Assembly: GCA_013398615.1 (NCBI GenBank)
Contig: VZSR01000520.1
Span: 33,660,870-33,724,869 of the forward strand
Reading direction: 5' to 3'
DNA length: 64,000 bases
Source: Brachypodius melanocephalos
Taxonomy: Eukaryota; Chordata; Aves; Passeriformes; Pycnonotidae
A program made the position numbers and the translations under genes. This document shows positions 55,926-64,000 of the stretch, piece by piece. Position 1 is the first letter of the stretch. Each line of letters begins with the position of its first letter. The notes beneath the pieces are model-generated. The model had not been told where the DNA came from. It saw only the letters and a list, made by a program, of their open reading frames with translations, and did no database searches.

Positions 55926-58900
55926 GTTAGTGAAATAAACACCCCTTCAGTACTGCGTGAAGAGAGCAACAAGCACCTTCTTGAATGGCCACCATCACAA
56001 ATTGGTAAGCCTTGAAATCTGGCTCAGACAAGGGTCCAAAATGTAACTGTATTTCTTCAGGACCTCTATTTCTTCAGGAATTAGCCTTCTAGATAGGTGA
56101 TTTTAAAAATCCACAAAAAAATTATTATTAAAAAAGGCACATCAAAATGCCGAGTCCGGTACAGGCTGCTTGTTTTATAAACTGGTAGAAGACAGAGAAT
56201 TCAACTTCCATCTCCTGGAATACTTCTATTTTTCAGATGTGCTAAGAGAAAGTAGGCATGACTGGTATGCTGGGTGAAAGACAACATAACACACAACCGA
56301 GCAACAACATTTGAACAGAGACTAAGAAAGAGTAATTTCACAGTGATATGAAGCTGAATATTGATATGACCTGGCAATGTGCTTTTACCAGCCATGTGTT
56401 GGGCTGCATCAAAAGAAGTCTGACCACTGTACCCTTCTACTCCATACTCGTGTGAGCCCACCTGGAGTACTGTGTCCATAGGGAGGATGTGGATGTTGGA
56501 GTAAGTCCAGAGGAGGGCCACAAAAATGACCAGAGGGCTAAAGCACCTCTCCTTTAGAGACATGCTAAGAGAGTTGGGATTGTTCAGCCTGGAGAACAGC
56601 AGCCTCAGGAAGATGTAACAGCACCTTCCAGTGCCTAAAGGGGCCCTTACAGGAGAGCTGGAGGGGAGGTTTCTACAAAGGTATGTATGGATAGGAAAAG
56701 GGGTAGCATCTTCAAACTCGAAGAGAGTTTGAAGAGAGGTTTAGATTAGATATTAGGAAGAAAATCTTCACTATGAGGGTGGTGAGGCACTGGAACACAT
56801 CCAGAGAAGTTGTGGATGCTTCATCCCCGGCAGTGTTCAAGGCCAGGCTGAAGGCGGCTTTGAGCCACCCAAAAAGCTGACTCTCAGAATTTTGAGAATC
56901 ACTGTTCTGAACTGGGGAATAGGGTCAGCAGACACTGAACTGGAATGGGTTGGCTTTGCACAACCGAAGTTGTGCAAAGTTTGGATGGTCCATTTTGTCT
57001 CTTGCTGTTTCAAAGAATCCTCAAAAGAAAGCAATCCACTATTAGGGTCTCAAAATAATGAATGCACAGAATTGGTGAAAAATGGTTAGCATACTATTCC
57101 TGAAACAGTGATAATTAAGTCAGTAGTGGTAAGAGGGATGGGTGAAGAACTGAGGTATAAACCAGGAGGTAGAAAGATCAGTTTCAACATGGAGAAAATG
57201 CTGAAGTAGTAAAAAACTTAATTAAAACCACTAAGGAACAGAAGAGGAAAGATATATTAAAATATATTTACGTACAGAGAAATTGCTAAGACAAGACAGA
57301 AAAAAGAAGGACCAACATATACCAGCCTTACCCTAAAGTTACCTGCAAAACACTTTTTCAACCCTATCCCCTCAGATACAAAATCACCACTAAAAAGGCA
57401 GGACTTCTTTTCACATTAATGCACAAGTCTGTTTCCCTATATTTAGGTTTACCTCACCAAAGAAGGGTTTTCAAGGGTATATAAACATAAGACATATTTA
57501 GATGCTGCAGCACTTTTGCCAGCTTTGTCATCAAGATTTGTTTCTTCTATAATTAGAGCAGAAATGTTCTTCATTTGCCTGTTTATTGTCATTTCATTTG
57601 CAGAGTCCATGGGTATGAACTACTGTCATCCCCAATGGCACCGCTTCCAGGTGATGCACTTGGAAAACGACATTTGCACTGTCATTGCCTATACTGTTAC
57701 ATTTCCAGATAGAATTTTCATTTTCCCCTACCTTACTACCTCAAAACCTGTACTTCACCCCTCAGCCCCAGCAGCACGGCCTCAGTCATTGCTCTGTTTC
57801 TACAGAGATAATTGCAAAGGCCTCCTATACAATCTGATCAGTGGACAGCTCTTAGAAACACTGTCTCATTGAACCACAACTCGAAACCTTACATTGTGTG
57901 TTTTTTCCTTCTAGATCAGAATATCTGAGCAAATACTTTACACTAGAGAGCAATGCAAATGTCTTTAAACAAAGGGAAACCCTTAGAAATCAATTTAGGT
58001 AATGCTGGCAGAAAATGATGGAAATAAATGCTAAAGAAATACATTCTGTTCTCATGACAGGAGATTCCCAGAGGTGAAGCTGTCATTACACAATCTTTTA
58101 CAAGTCTCTTTTTAGTACATAATAAAAGCTTTGCACTACATATAGCAGAAGAAAATGGAAAGATCAACACCCACTCACCTCTGAAATGCAAGAAGAGCCT
58201 TTCTCTGCAAGACCTCTTGCATCCCTCGCAAAGATGCTAAAAAGGATATATTTAATCAGTGATGCAAACGATGATGAGATTTCATTCCACACACTAACTG
58301 AAGAAGCTTTAATACATTGACTGTAAAAATGGTTGCACACAAAAGCTTTAATGTCTACCATTCTGCCAGGTATCCTTTTTTAGGCAGCATGGGAATTTCC
58401 AAATGTGAATGTTTACTCCTATCTTACCATCAGTAGCCTGCAGACTGTAAGTCAATCCCAGTGCCAGGTAGCCTTTTGCTTTGAACTCTGATGTTTTGTC
58501 CCCGAGATCAACAACTGCTTTGGCAAATCTTTCAGCTTCTTCCAACTGAAAATATTACAAAACATCCATGTAAGTCGAAAACTAGCTAAATCTTACATTA
58601 TAATGATAAGAATGCTCAGAATGTATATTTTGCAGACTGAACCTGTTAAAATTTCAGCCATGATTGCTTTGAAGGACTATTTCATTTTTCATTAGACTTA
58701 GTTTTATTGCTAAATATGAAATAAAAACCACAGATTTTAAGCCTATTCCTATGATTGAGAGAAATCTGGCACAAAGCACACTTATTGTGCTTTTGACTTT
58801 TTTCTTCTTTTTTTCAAATAAAAAAGATATTTCTGGTCCATATATGTCATCTACCATTTTGCACTTTATAAATAGAGCTCTTGACCCATGAACTATTTCT

Positions 58901-61205
58901 TTAGGAAAATCAATCACAGGAACTAGGGCTCTAACCCTGTAAAAAACCCAGTAAATCCATGCAGAACTCTGCTTCAAATACTGCATTGCTGAATGGATGC
59001 AGAATCATAAACAGAGAAACATGTAAAAATCAAGGTTTAACCGCCATCCTAGCACACTGTTTAATAATCTAGAAAGAAAAAAAGCCCCTTTGAATCCATT
59101 GCAGTAATTGTAAATGCTAAGCACAGTAATCTAGTCCATATGGACTCAATCCGTAGAGAACAATTTACAAAACTAGGATATACCTTAATTAAGGCTGTGT
59201 TTTGTCAGCCTCAACAAGTCATGTTTGTGCTACTATACCATTTTCTCAATTTCTCTATGTGACCTTTCCCTTCTCTTTTCCTTTTTTTTTTAGATCTACT
59301 CATTCTTCTAAAATTACACAAGTATCTTGAAAACAACATAATGATCTTTGATCACTTTAATGTTTTTTGTACAGATACACCCATTTCAAGTTTATCTAAA
59401 ATTCTCAACTGTCCCTACTAAAAATTCATAAACCACAGCTGCCAAACATGGTACCACCAGAGGAGTCCTTGATTATAAGAGCTTTGCCTCATTATCTTCC
59501 AGAAAGTTATTTTCCTCTTGCAGAACATAACAGAAGTTTAAGTTGCATTTATGATCGTCCAATGTTTCAATTTCCATATATTTTAAGCTATGTCTTAGAC
59601 CAGTATCAAAATATGTTACCTTGATAAACACAACCACTGTCAAGTATTTCAAATTAGCCATTCAAACAGGGATGTACATGTGCATATACATGCCCGTGCT
59701 GTGTTTTTAGATATGCCCAAGTGCATGCAGGCACTGTGCAAAAGTATTTGCTACATCTCTAAATTAAGATTTTAGTACAGCTCTTGCTGCGAAGACAGAG
59801 GGCAAAGCTTACCCAGTGCAGAGATCCCATGCACAGCTTTGCAGCAAGGAGTGGAATCGTTGCATCATCTGGTTTCAAACGTATACATTCCTTCAAGACT
59901 TTAACAGCTCGAGCAGACTGTATAAAACATTTTTCATTTAAATTACTAAAAACACAAATATGTTTCACAGATAGGAGATCCCTATTTTCACCGTTTACTT
60001 TATCTTTCCTTTGTAAAGGAGACATTACTACACATTTTATTGACAATTGGTTAAAGTTCCTCAAGCCAGTGAAAGACAAGACTTCAGGCACTGCTATTGT
60101 TATTTAACTCCTACAAACTTTCACTAAGCATCCCCAGAGAAACATCTGCTAAGAATGTAATTCCAATGGTACACAATTCAGAAAAGAGTTTTGAGATGCA
60201 TTTAAAACGTTGCTAGGCCTGTAAACTCACAGCATTTGAGCCAGGCAAACAAAAGACAAGGAATAGGACAGAATTTTCTACACAAGCAGTGTTTTGGTGT
60301 TCTTTGGGAGTTAAAACAGCACACAGGAATACGTCTGATATAAGATAGGATGGCACTGCTGCTCCTTTTCCTCTAAATTTATTTGCCTCCATCTAATCAC
60401 AGTTTGGAAGATAACTCAAAGTAAACAGAGCTGGAAGAAGAACCAAGTCTCTTCAGAACCCATGTGCTGCTAAAATATTTTCTAAGGAAAACACGTTCCT
60501 TTCCTCCATTCTGAAAATAAGCAAAATATCCCCATTGAGAATGATATTTTAGAAAATCAGTTGTTTACATTACATGATGAATATATTTTCTGTAACATGC
60601 CAGTGAAAAGCAAAATGAACTAAAAAAAAAGAGAATTGCATCTAAAAGCTTAAGTTCCTAGTTTATATAAATGTTTTTTTAAAATCCACTAGTTGCACAG
60701 AATACACTGTCTCAAAGGCAGCAACATTAAAGAAGATAAAGTCAAAAATTTCCAAAGGGGAAAAAAAAGGAACAACACCACGAATCAGCATTAATTTGTA
60801 CCTAAGTATAAAATAAATTAAGTCATCAAAAGCACACCTTAACAAGTTTTACACGATAATAGGATCTGGTATAATTCACTGCTTGTATTCAATCAGCTTA
60901 TTTTAAGATTATTGGCAAGATAGTTGTTATCATCACCTAAGTTTATTAAAATAACAACATTCTTTGTACAGCATAGGAATAAATTCAGGAGTATGGCATA
61001 CTTAGTTGATTCAAGGATTAGAAATATTTTTTAAAACACTACAGCTGAAAATTATGGAACTGCTAAACATTGTTATCAAATGCCATCGATACGAGAATTA
61101 TATGAAAAAATTCAGACTTACTTTTCCTGCTGCCATCAAGGACAATGCAAACTGATACCAGAGATGGAACTCTTCAAACGCAAACTTCATGGCTCTTTCT
61201 AAACA
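21278..61205 (-). CDS. TTC7B: TTC7B, partial spliced gene (10 coding exons seen)
   Basis: TTC7B is a helical TPR-type scaffold that, with EFR3 and FAM126 (hyccin), holds PI4KA at the plasma membrane to make PI4P; it is the relative of yeast Ypp1 (family knowledge). Ten minus-strand exons were placed by AG/GT sites and phase, and they join to 1158 nt with no stop or frame break. TPR signatures with A20, F/Y24, A27 and P32 recur, for example PEALGYVRQAL, HDALNIIDMALSEYP and DEAKRWYEEALSISP. The choice of TTC7B over the paralogue TTC7A rests on segments such as EVYIGIGKPAEATACTQEAA and WYEEALSISPTHVKSMQRL, where I recall TTC7A differing clearly. Against a usual length of about 840 residues this covers roughly 385-770. 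The N-terminal exons and the last ~70 codons are outside the window. Confidence 0.97.
21481..23993 (-). other. TTC7B: TTC7B intron between 10th and 9th exons
   Basis: A 2.5-kb intron that contains the tRNA-headed SINE at 23512-23653. A short stretch near 22660-22700 faintly resembles CR1 (TGGAACAAGCTGCCACAGA) but is too short to call. Nothing else was recognised. Confidence 0.85.
23512..23653 (+). mobile_element. tRNA-Ile-headed SINE with CR1-like tail (TguSINE1 type)
   Basis: The 5' part (23514-23580) resembles tRNA-Ile. It has an A box TAGCTCAGTTGG at 23519-23530, the arm GGAGCACGGTGCTAGTAA and a B box GGTTCCATCCC at 23564-23574, one base off the usual GGTTCGATCCC. It runs directly into GGCCTTGATGATCCTTGTGA and AATATTCTGTGATTCTG, a CR1-type 3' tail that lets the CR1 enzyme mobilise the element. 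This head-tail pairing is the known design of TguSINE1 in passerine birds. It lies antisense to TTC7B. It is not a functional tRNA gene, because its acceptor stem and anticodon arm are damaged. Confidence 0.88.
23994..24134 (-). CDS. TTC7B: TTC7B coding exon (9th in window), phase 1-1
   Basis: This 141-nt exon has two bases completing Gly (or Cys, if the cassette exon is used), then SVHATSIAASRVEQALSEVA, SSLQSSAPKQGPLHPW, MTLAQIWLHA, and one base of Ala. The acceptor is TTACTTCTACAG; the donor is GTATTG, a moderate match. A Ser/Ala-rich amphipathic helix (ASRVEQALSEVASSLQS) is followed by the first helix of a TPR (WMTLAQIWLHAAEVY), completed by the next exon. Confidence 0.97.
25783..25882. 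other. Assembly gap (100 N)
   Basis: Exactly 100 N, the conventional placeholder for a gap of unknown size. It lies inside the intron between the 9th and 8th TTC7B exons and breaks no exon I can see. Open frames spanning it are artefacts. Confidence 0.99.
30980..31144 (-). CDS. TTC7B: Candidate in-frame cassette exon of TTC7B
   Basis: This is a 165-nt open segment of phase 1-1 lying between the 8th and 9th exons. The acceptor is a long C/T-rich tract ending CGCTTTTTAG. No AG occurs between it and a branch-like CTGAC 53 nt upstream. The donor is CGCT followed by GTAAAT, which is weak at -1 and +5. Joined to the 8th exon it completes an Ala codon, then reads SDTSSSSLSRTESP, LQLFVSSHLPHPHPKPD, TFVWPHAASPSCDQV and PEPCSPTR. 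Its last T joins GT of the 9th exon to give Cys before SVHATS. If it is not spliced out at this donor, a stop follows at about 30960. The exon is CU-rich (CTTCTCTCTC and TATCTTCTC), which suggests PTB-type control. I do not recall whether it is annotated in any species. It could also be a chance open frame. Confidence 0.55.
34464..34561 (-). CDS. TTC7B: TTC7B coding exon (8th in window), linker, phase 2-1
   Basis: This 98-nt exon has one base completing Ser, then DSGRGSSLLDRAIADRRQ, LNTITLPDFSDPET, and G of the next codon. The acceptor is TTCATTACAG; the donor is GTAAGA. The segment is Ser-, Asp- and Arg-rich with no TPR signature, so it probably forms a flexible linker between two helical blocks (inference). 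The phase-1 end is compatible both with the next constitutive exon (making Gly) and with the candidate cassette exon at 30980-31144 (making Ala). Confidence 0.97.
34562..38662 (-). other. TTC7B: TTC7B intron between 8th and 7th exons
   Basis: A 4.1-kb intron. The part nearest the 7th exon contains a degenerate CR1 reverse-transcriptase relic (about 37900-38400). A short direct repeat of CTACAACTCGA lies near 36888-36910. Nothing else was recognised. Confidence 0.85.
37900..38400 (-). mobile_element. CR1 ORF2 (reverse transcriptase) relic
   Basis: On the minus strand, 38158-38196 reads SQHGCFFKGKSCL, which matches the CR1 reverse-transcriptase signature around (N/S)QHGFTKGKSCL with one inserted residue; a stop codon follows at once. 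Just upstream in another frame, HMDRNYVLA resembles the residues that normally precede it. The flanks (CTGACTATGC and neighbouring bases) fit a decayed CR1, but the outer limits are only a guess. It is a non-functional remnant. Confidence 0.75.
38663..38779 (-). CDS. TTC7B: TTC7B coding exon (7th in window), phase 2-2
   Basis: This 117-nt exon has one base completing Ile, then LLFTKVKLESLCRGPDEA, LLTCKHMLQIWKSCYNLTNP, and AG of a Ser codon. The acceptor is CTTTTCACTAG; the donor is GTAAGAT. It encodes a TPR-like helical pair in which GPDEALLTCKHMLQIW is the second helix. It is followed by a more polar stretch that leads into the linker encoded by the next exon. Confidence 0.97.
41900..41932. 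repeat. Two-copy 15-bp tandem repeat
   Basis: CAAATAACTTGATAG occurs twice in direct tandem. It is a recent slippage-type duplication with no apparent function. Confidence 0.75.
42640..43215 (+). mobile_element. Probable ancient CR1/L3-like LINE remnant
   Basis: Weak but ordered similarity to the CR1 3' region: CAGTGAGACCACAACTGGAA, then GGAGCAGCTGCACAAAAAGG with GTAAGGGTGATCC, and further on CACAGAAGAGGTGGTGCAAA, the counterpart of the CCCAGAGAGGTGGTGGAT segment in younger copies. It is heavily diverged and the boundaries are approximate. An older CR1 or L3-type LINE is the best reading. Confidence 0.55.
44767..44772. repeat. Target-site duplication, left copy (CACCCC)
   Basis: Six bases immediately before the TG end of the solo LTR, identical to the six bases after its CA end. 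Confidence 0.7.
44773..45131 (+). mobile_element. Solo LTR of an endogenous retrovirus, with 6-bp target duplication
   Basis: This 359-bp unit begins TGTGGTAACTG and ends CATAACAACA (TG...CA ends). CACCCC flanks it directly on both sides (44767-44772 and 45132-45137), a 6-bp target duplication as seen for class II/ERVK- and alpha-type elements. Inside are two copies of CAATCGTATTGATTGT (44993-45008 and 45018-45033), a TATA box TATAAAAG (45033-45040) and a polyadenylation signal AATAAA (45053-45058). No gag, pol or env sequence is beside it, so internal recombination has left only the LTR. It is antisense to TTC7B. Confidence 0.8.
44993..45058 (+). promoter_or_regulatory. LTR promoter core: duplicated palindromic CCAAT motif, TATA box and polyA signal
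   Basis: CAATCGTATTGATTGT occurs twice, 25 bp apart. Each copy holds CAATC and its inverse GATTG around a 5-base centre, so each can present a CCAAT-type site in both orientations. The second copy ends where TATAAAAG begins, and AATAAA follows about 13 bp after the TATA box. The compact order fits a U3/R junction. Confidence 0.7.
45132..45137. repeat. Target-site duplication, right copy (CACCCC)
   Basis: Six bases immediately after the CA end of the solo LTR, identical to the left copy. Confidence 0.7.
53187..53347 (-). CDS. TTC7B: TTC7B coding exon (6th in window), phase 0-2
   Basis: This 161-nt exon encodes 53 residues plus two bases. It begins IPEALGYVRQALQLQGDDAN, continues SLHLLSLLLSAQKHYHDALN and ends in IIDMALSEYPENF. 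The acceptor is TTAAAATCAG; the donor is AT followed by GTGAGT. It contains the end of one TPR (PEALGYVRQAL) and one complete TPR (NSLHLLSLLLSAQKHYHDAL onward, ending at Pro of SEYP). The next intron, 14.4 kb, is the longest complete one in the window. Confidence 0.97.
53348..54597 (-). other. TTC7B: TTC7B intron between 6th and 5th exons
   Basis: A 1.25-kb AT-rich intron. I see no repeat, RNA gene or second coding segment in it. Confidence 0.85.
54598..54670 (-). CDS. TTC7B: TTC7B coding exon (5th in window), phase 2-0
   Basis: This 73-nt exon has one base completing Arg, then AHSLSPMDHLAAFYLALQ and LAISRQ. The acceptor is GTTTTTAAG; the donor is GTTAGT, with T rather than A or G at position +3, so it is less standard than its neighbours. 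It completes one TPR at AHSLSP and begins the next at HLAAFYLALQLA. The reading frame stays open for another 225 nt into the intron, but those codons show no resemblance to the family and follow the donor, so I do not count them as coding. Confidence 0.95.
55901..55925. repeat. Poly-A run (25 A)
   Basis: An uninterrupted run of 25 A. No retrocopy body or target duplication was recognised around it, so it is treated as a simple repeat. Confidence 0.9.
56400..56875 (+). mobile_element. CR1 LINE fragment lacking a recognisable 3' end
   Basis: CR1 landmarks are in order: GAGCCCACCTGGAGTACTGT, a CAGAGGAGGGCCACAAAAAT segment, GGATTGTTCAGCCTGGAGAA, GAGAGGTTTAGATTAGATAT, GGTGGTGAGGCACTGGAACA and GTGTTCAAGGCCAGGCTGAA. 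The match fades at about 56870, before the CR1 tail expected to follow. CR1 copies are normally truncated at the 5' end, so loss of the 3' end points to a later deletion or rearrangement. The copy is on the plus strand, antisense to TTC7B. Confidence 0.95.
56954..56979. repeat. Perfect 11-bp inverted repeat with CGAA loop
   Basis: CTTTGCACAAC and GTTGTGCAAAG flank the 4-base loop CGAA. Two further G-T wobble pairs are possible outside the stem if it is transcribed from the plus strand. It lies about 80 bp beyond the point where the CR1 match fades. No known function is recognised. Confidence 0.8.
58179..58236 (-). CDS. TTC7B: TTC7B coding exon (4th in window), phase 1-2
   Basis: This short exon of 58 nt has two bases completing an Ala codon, then SLRGMQEVLQRKALLAFQ, and AG as the first two bases of an Arg codon. 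The acceptor is ATCCTTTTTAG; the donor is GTGAGT. It holds most of the second TPR helix (RKALLAFQRA, with A20 and F24); the A27 and P32 positions are supplied by the next exon. Because of its length and missing internal start, it is recognisable only by homology and splice phase. Confidence 0.94.
58428..58545 (-). CDS. TTC7B: TTC7B coding exon (3rd in window), phase 0-1
   Basis: This 118-nt exon encodes LEEAERFAKAVVDLGDK, then TSEFKAKGYLALGLTYSLQ and ATD, plus the first base of the next codon. The acceptor is ATTTTCAG; the donor is GTAAGAT. The LEEAERFAKAVVDLG helix closes one repeat, and the KAKGYLALGLTYSLQA segment is the first helix of the next (Y, L, G and Y at canonical positions). It is followed by an intron of only 191 nt, the shortest in the window, so exons 3 and 4 form a tight pair. 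Confidence 0.96.
58546..59812 (-). other. TTC7B: TTC7B intron between 3rd and 2nd exons
   Basis: A 1.27-kb intron with no recognisable repeat, RNA gene or extra exon. Confidence 0.85.
59813..59917 (-). CDS. TTC7B: TTC7B coding exon (2nd in window), phase 0-0
   Basis: This 105-nt exon encodes 35 residues beginning SARAVKVLKECIRLKPDD and ending LLAAKLCMGSLHW. The acceptor is TTTTATACAG; the donor is GTAAGC after the Trp codon. The first half completes the TPR begun in the previous exon, with A, L, C and P at the positions usually held by A20, F24, A27 and P32. The second half starts the next helical repeat. The open frame continues into the intron on both sides, but the splice sites and homology define the ends. 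Confidence 0.96.
59918..61121 (-). other. TTC7B: TTC7B intron between 2nd and 1st exons of the window
   Basis: A 1.2-kb intron with nothing else recognised in it. Confidence 0.85.
61122..61205 (-). CDS. TTC7B: TTC7B coding exon (1st in window), phase 0-0
   Basis: This 84-nt exon encodes 28 residues starting CLERAMKFAFEEFHLWYQFA and ending in SLMAAGK. The acceptor is a C/T-rich tract ending TATTTAG before a TGT codon; the donor is AAA followed by GTAAGT. It supplies the first helix of a TPR (the HLWYQFA..L segment), whose second helix comes from the next exon, so the intron splits the repeat between its two helices. It starts in phase 0, so the preceding exon should end on a whole codon. I could not find that exon in the remaining 2.8 kb of the window. 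Confidence 0.96.
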
Positions 61206-64000
61206 CTAAATATGGGGGGGAAATGTTATTTAAGGTTGTGTTCTTCAATTATTGAGAAGATACACTAGTATTAAGATTTTTCATAGACTCTTATCTAACA
61301 TACATGTAAAAAAAAATTAAATTATTCAAATACATGAAAATAGCTGCCAGATTCTATATGGAAAAGAATATAACAGAAAACTGATTTCCTATTTACTATG
61401 TTTGTTTAAATACTCCTGCTGGTGCTGTATTACGTAGTCTGAAAGAAGGAATGGTGAATATCAGCTTACCGAATATATCATCTGTAAACATTTGAGATAA
61501 ATCTTAAGTTAAAAGGAAAATTGTACACACACTCTTCCTGAGTTGTAAATACTTAATAAGCAGTGGTAGCAGAAGTTACATGTACAGTTTAAAAGGAGGG
61601 ATGCTATATAAAGATTCACCTCGAAGTATTATTTCTACTTGTAAAAATTTTAACTTTACACTCCATATTCTGTTGAGATTTTAAGTGAACTAAGTGAATA
61701 CCAAAAGGAAATTCATTATTAATACACTGAGATTAAATAATGAAATTAGCATTATATGCTAATTTTGAATGTTTCATATCTGCTGTTGTCAATAAGAATT
61801 ATTTCATTTTGCTATGTTAATTTCTACTAATCAGGCCAGCACTATATAGTAGAAAGGTGAAACAATTTTATGGAATAAACTGATTTAGGAATTAATTTTC
61901 TAGTCTGCAGAGTCCAATTACATGAAGCAGCTTTCTGCTCTGACAGCTACAGCCTATATGGTAAACCATAAAAACATGTGTTATTTTTCCCCATACGAAC
62001 TCAGCCTTAACATTACAGAAAGCACAACCAGGTGTGCAGTGTGTTTCCACATTACATCAGAATCTGAAGAAAAGAACAGCACTGAAGAGGAGACAAAACA
62101 GAAGTGCATTATTTGCTACACGTAACTAATGTATGCTAGAATTTATCCTACTACACAATGTCCAGTATAAAGACTATTGTCTAACAGAATTTTTATCATA
62201 TTATTTTAAAGAAATTATTTTCTTTATGATTTTACATCATTTTAGAAATACTTTCTAATCTTGCTGTTAAAGGTTCATCGTCAGATTGTGTGTGTAGTAA
62301 GTTGATTAAATGTCTCCTATGAAAAACAAGTCAATTTATTTTCCCATTGGACTTTTCATACGTGAAAACAAAAGGAGCACAAAAAGAAACAATTAAGTTT
62401 TGTGTGATTGCTCCTATTATTTTAGATACTTCACAGAGATGCATACATAAAGCTCACTGTACTGTAAAAAAAGTAAAAATTCTTTTCTAGGCCTTGCTCA
62501 ATTAAAAATTAATTACCAATTCTAACTGCAGAAAATGAGGTTTAAGAAATTGATACTTCAGGGTTTTATAATTTTGCAATTACAAGGGCACAGGACACAA
62601 CTGTAGATTATTTTAAAAGTCTTGAGTTTCAACATACTAATAATATATCTACCATTCCTTTTGCTTAACTTCAAGTTCTATTTACTTGGCCCTGCTCAGT
62701 AAGAAAACAGGCAAGTTAGGCGATTTTTCTTTTCTTAGTAAGATGACAGAACTGGCCATTAGCATATGTGGGAGCAAGGGATGAATGGATGGATGTGTTT
62801 GTGACCTACACAACAACATGAATACTTCTTAAATTGGGTTCTTCTGAACAAAGTCAAAACAAGGAATTTCAAAGACCTACAGGCTCTAACAAGAAATACA
62901 TAACAAGCAACAGTCACCAGGCAGGCTGGAAGTTAGGATAACGTTCAGGATAATGGCAGCTGACTTAACTACTTGAAAACACATTCAGCACAATCCCTTT
63001 CCTACGGAAAATGCCATTATTGCTACTGCCTTGTAAATAATCACAAATCACTATATGAACAGGCTATGTGGAACACATTACTGAATTTGGTTGTTTATCA
63101 CCTCAAAAGTATATGCTTGAAGTTAGAGAGCTGAAAGACGAAATTATGAAAATGTAGGAAAATTTCTGGTCTGGAAGACATCTCTTCTAGTAGGACACTT
63201 ACAAGCTCAATATCATGCTTCCTACAAAGCTTAAAAATGAACTTGATTACAAACACAGTACTTTTCTTTAGGAAAGAATTGACAATATAAAGTCCCTTGA
63301 TCTACTTGAAGCTGCCCCAAGAAATTGAAAGCCCATTATACACTAACTTGATAAAAACATGAGCCCTTTTCAGTTAAGAATGTGACTTGGCATTAGAACA
63401 GTTTAACAACAATGAGACAGATTTTTGATCATTTAATATTCTTATATAACAACCGACTACTTCTGTAAGTAATCAGCTATATCTAAACCAGAAGACAGCA
63501 ATATGATATTGGAACTGGTGGGTGAATATCATTTCCACAGTTAGAATAATTTTAATCTACAACAGCTCCACTAGAGCAATCAAAATCAGCTCAAAGAGAA
63601 TGAAGCCCTAAAAAATCAAATGCCTATTATGTAACTGAACAGCATGTTTTAACATTTCTGAATATGTGTTTATTATAATACTTCAAATTATAAAAGTTAT
63701 AGATTATTGGCAGCAGGATTTGAGGGCAGATATCTTCCACTCACTAAACTGTAAGAGCTTCTTAAAGTCTGTTTTCCACTGTGCATTGGATGACGTGGAT
63801 AAGAGGAAATGAGAAGTTCTAATAATTTTCTGATAAGATCCTGCTGCGGCTGTGTATCTAGAATATCTATATGCTAAAATAAGCATTGTTTATTATACCA
63901 GGTCTTCATAAGATGATTTTTTTCATATTCAGAAAAGACATTTCATGTACATGACAAATACATTTTAATTATTCTGTACTGAAAGTGTTTTTCAAACACA
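61206..64000 (-). other. TTC7B: TTC7B intron upstream of the 1st exon in window (incomplete)
   Basis: 2.8 kb of AT-rich sequence up to the window edge. No exon preceding CLERAMKF was found, so the upstream exon lies beyond 64000. No repeat was recognised. Confidence 0.8.

Larger units (their letters stand above)
54671..58178 (-). other. TTC7B: TTC7B intron between 5th and 4th exons
   Basis: A 3.5-kb intron. It contains a run of 25 A at 55901-55925, a CR1 at about 56400-56875 and a perfect 11-bp hairpin at 56954-56979. A 118-codon open frame on the plus strand (57516-57872) has no recognisable family features and is probably chance. Confidence 0.85.

Noticed and set aside
56201..56563. 120-codon open frame on the minus strand
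   Set aside because: It overlaps the antisense of a CR1 copy and shows no protein signature.
57516..57872. 118-codon plus-strand open frame with a hydrophobic start
   Set aside because: The hydrophobic stretch could pass for a signal peptide, but there is no recognisable family, no promoter and no conserved motif.
63185..63240. Possible upstream TTC7B exon with a GTAAGT donor on the minus strand
   Set aside because: A good donor-like site is present, but the encoded residues do not resemble TTC7B, the acceptor is poor and the phase does not help.
1..64000. CRISPR array, operon, phage or bacterial mobile system
   Set aside because: No spaced direct repeats or dense coding. Spliced exons, CR1, the SINE and the LTR show vertebrate nuclear DNA.

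Overview
This window is vertebrate nuclear DNA and almost certainly avian, most likely from a songbird. It is AT-rich and intron-dominated. It carries several CR1 LINE copies, the usual bird LINE. At about 23.5 kb it has a short element with a tRNA-Ile-like head and a CR1-like 3' tail, which is the architecture of the passerine SINE TguSINE1. No prokaryotic-style gene, operon or CRISPR array is visible.

The only gene I can support is TTC7B (tetratricopeptide repeat domain 7B), on the minus strand, so it reads from high to low coordinates. Ten coding exons were placed by splice sites and phase: 61122-61205, 59813-59917, 58428-58545, 58179-58236, 54598-54670, 53187-53347, 38663-38779, 34464-34561, 23994-24134 and 21278-21480. 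They join without a frame break into 1158 nt, or 386 codons, covering roughly the middle and C-terminal half of the protein. I did not find the N-terminal exons (expected beyond 64000) or the last exon(s), about 70 residues (expected below position 1). The product is a TPR/helical-repeat scaffold of the plasma-membrane phosphatidylinositol 4-kinase III alpha complex, with PI4KA, EFR3 and FAM126.

The most interesting observation is a candidate in-frame 165-nt cassette exon at 30980-31144. It lies between the exons ending ...DPET-G and beginning SVHATS. Its acceptor phase, donor phase and open frame all fit its neighbours. It has a long AG-free pyrimidine tract, a weak donor and CU-rich exon sequence, all typical of a regulated exon. 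It would add a Ser/Pro/His-rich 55-residue insert to the linker of the scaffold.

The rest is intron with mobile-element remains. These are CR1 copies at about 13.65, 20.39, 42.65 and 56.40 kb; a CR1 reverse-transcriptase relic near 38.16 kb; the tRNA-headed SINE at 23.5 kb; and a solo LTR at 44773-45131 with 6-bp target duplication, TATA box, polyadenylation signal and two copies of a palindromic CCAAT motif. There is also a strongly strand-biased A/C then G/T block at 14557-14795 and a 100-N assembly gap at 25783-25882.
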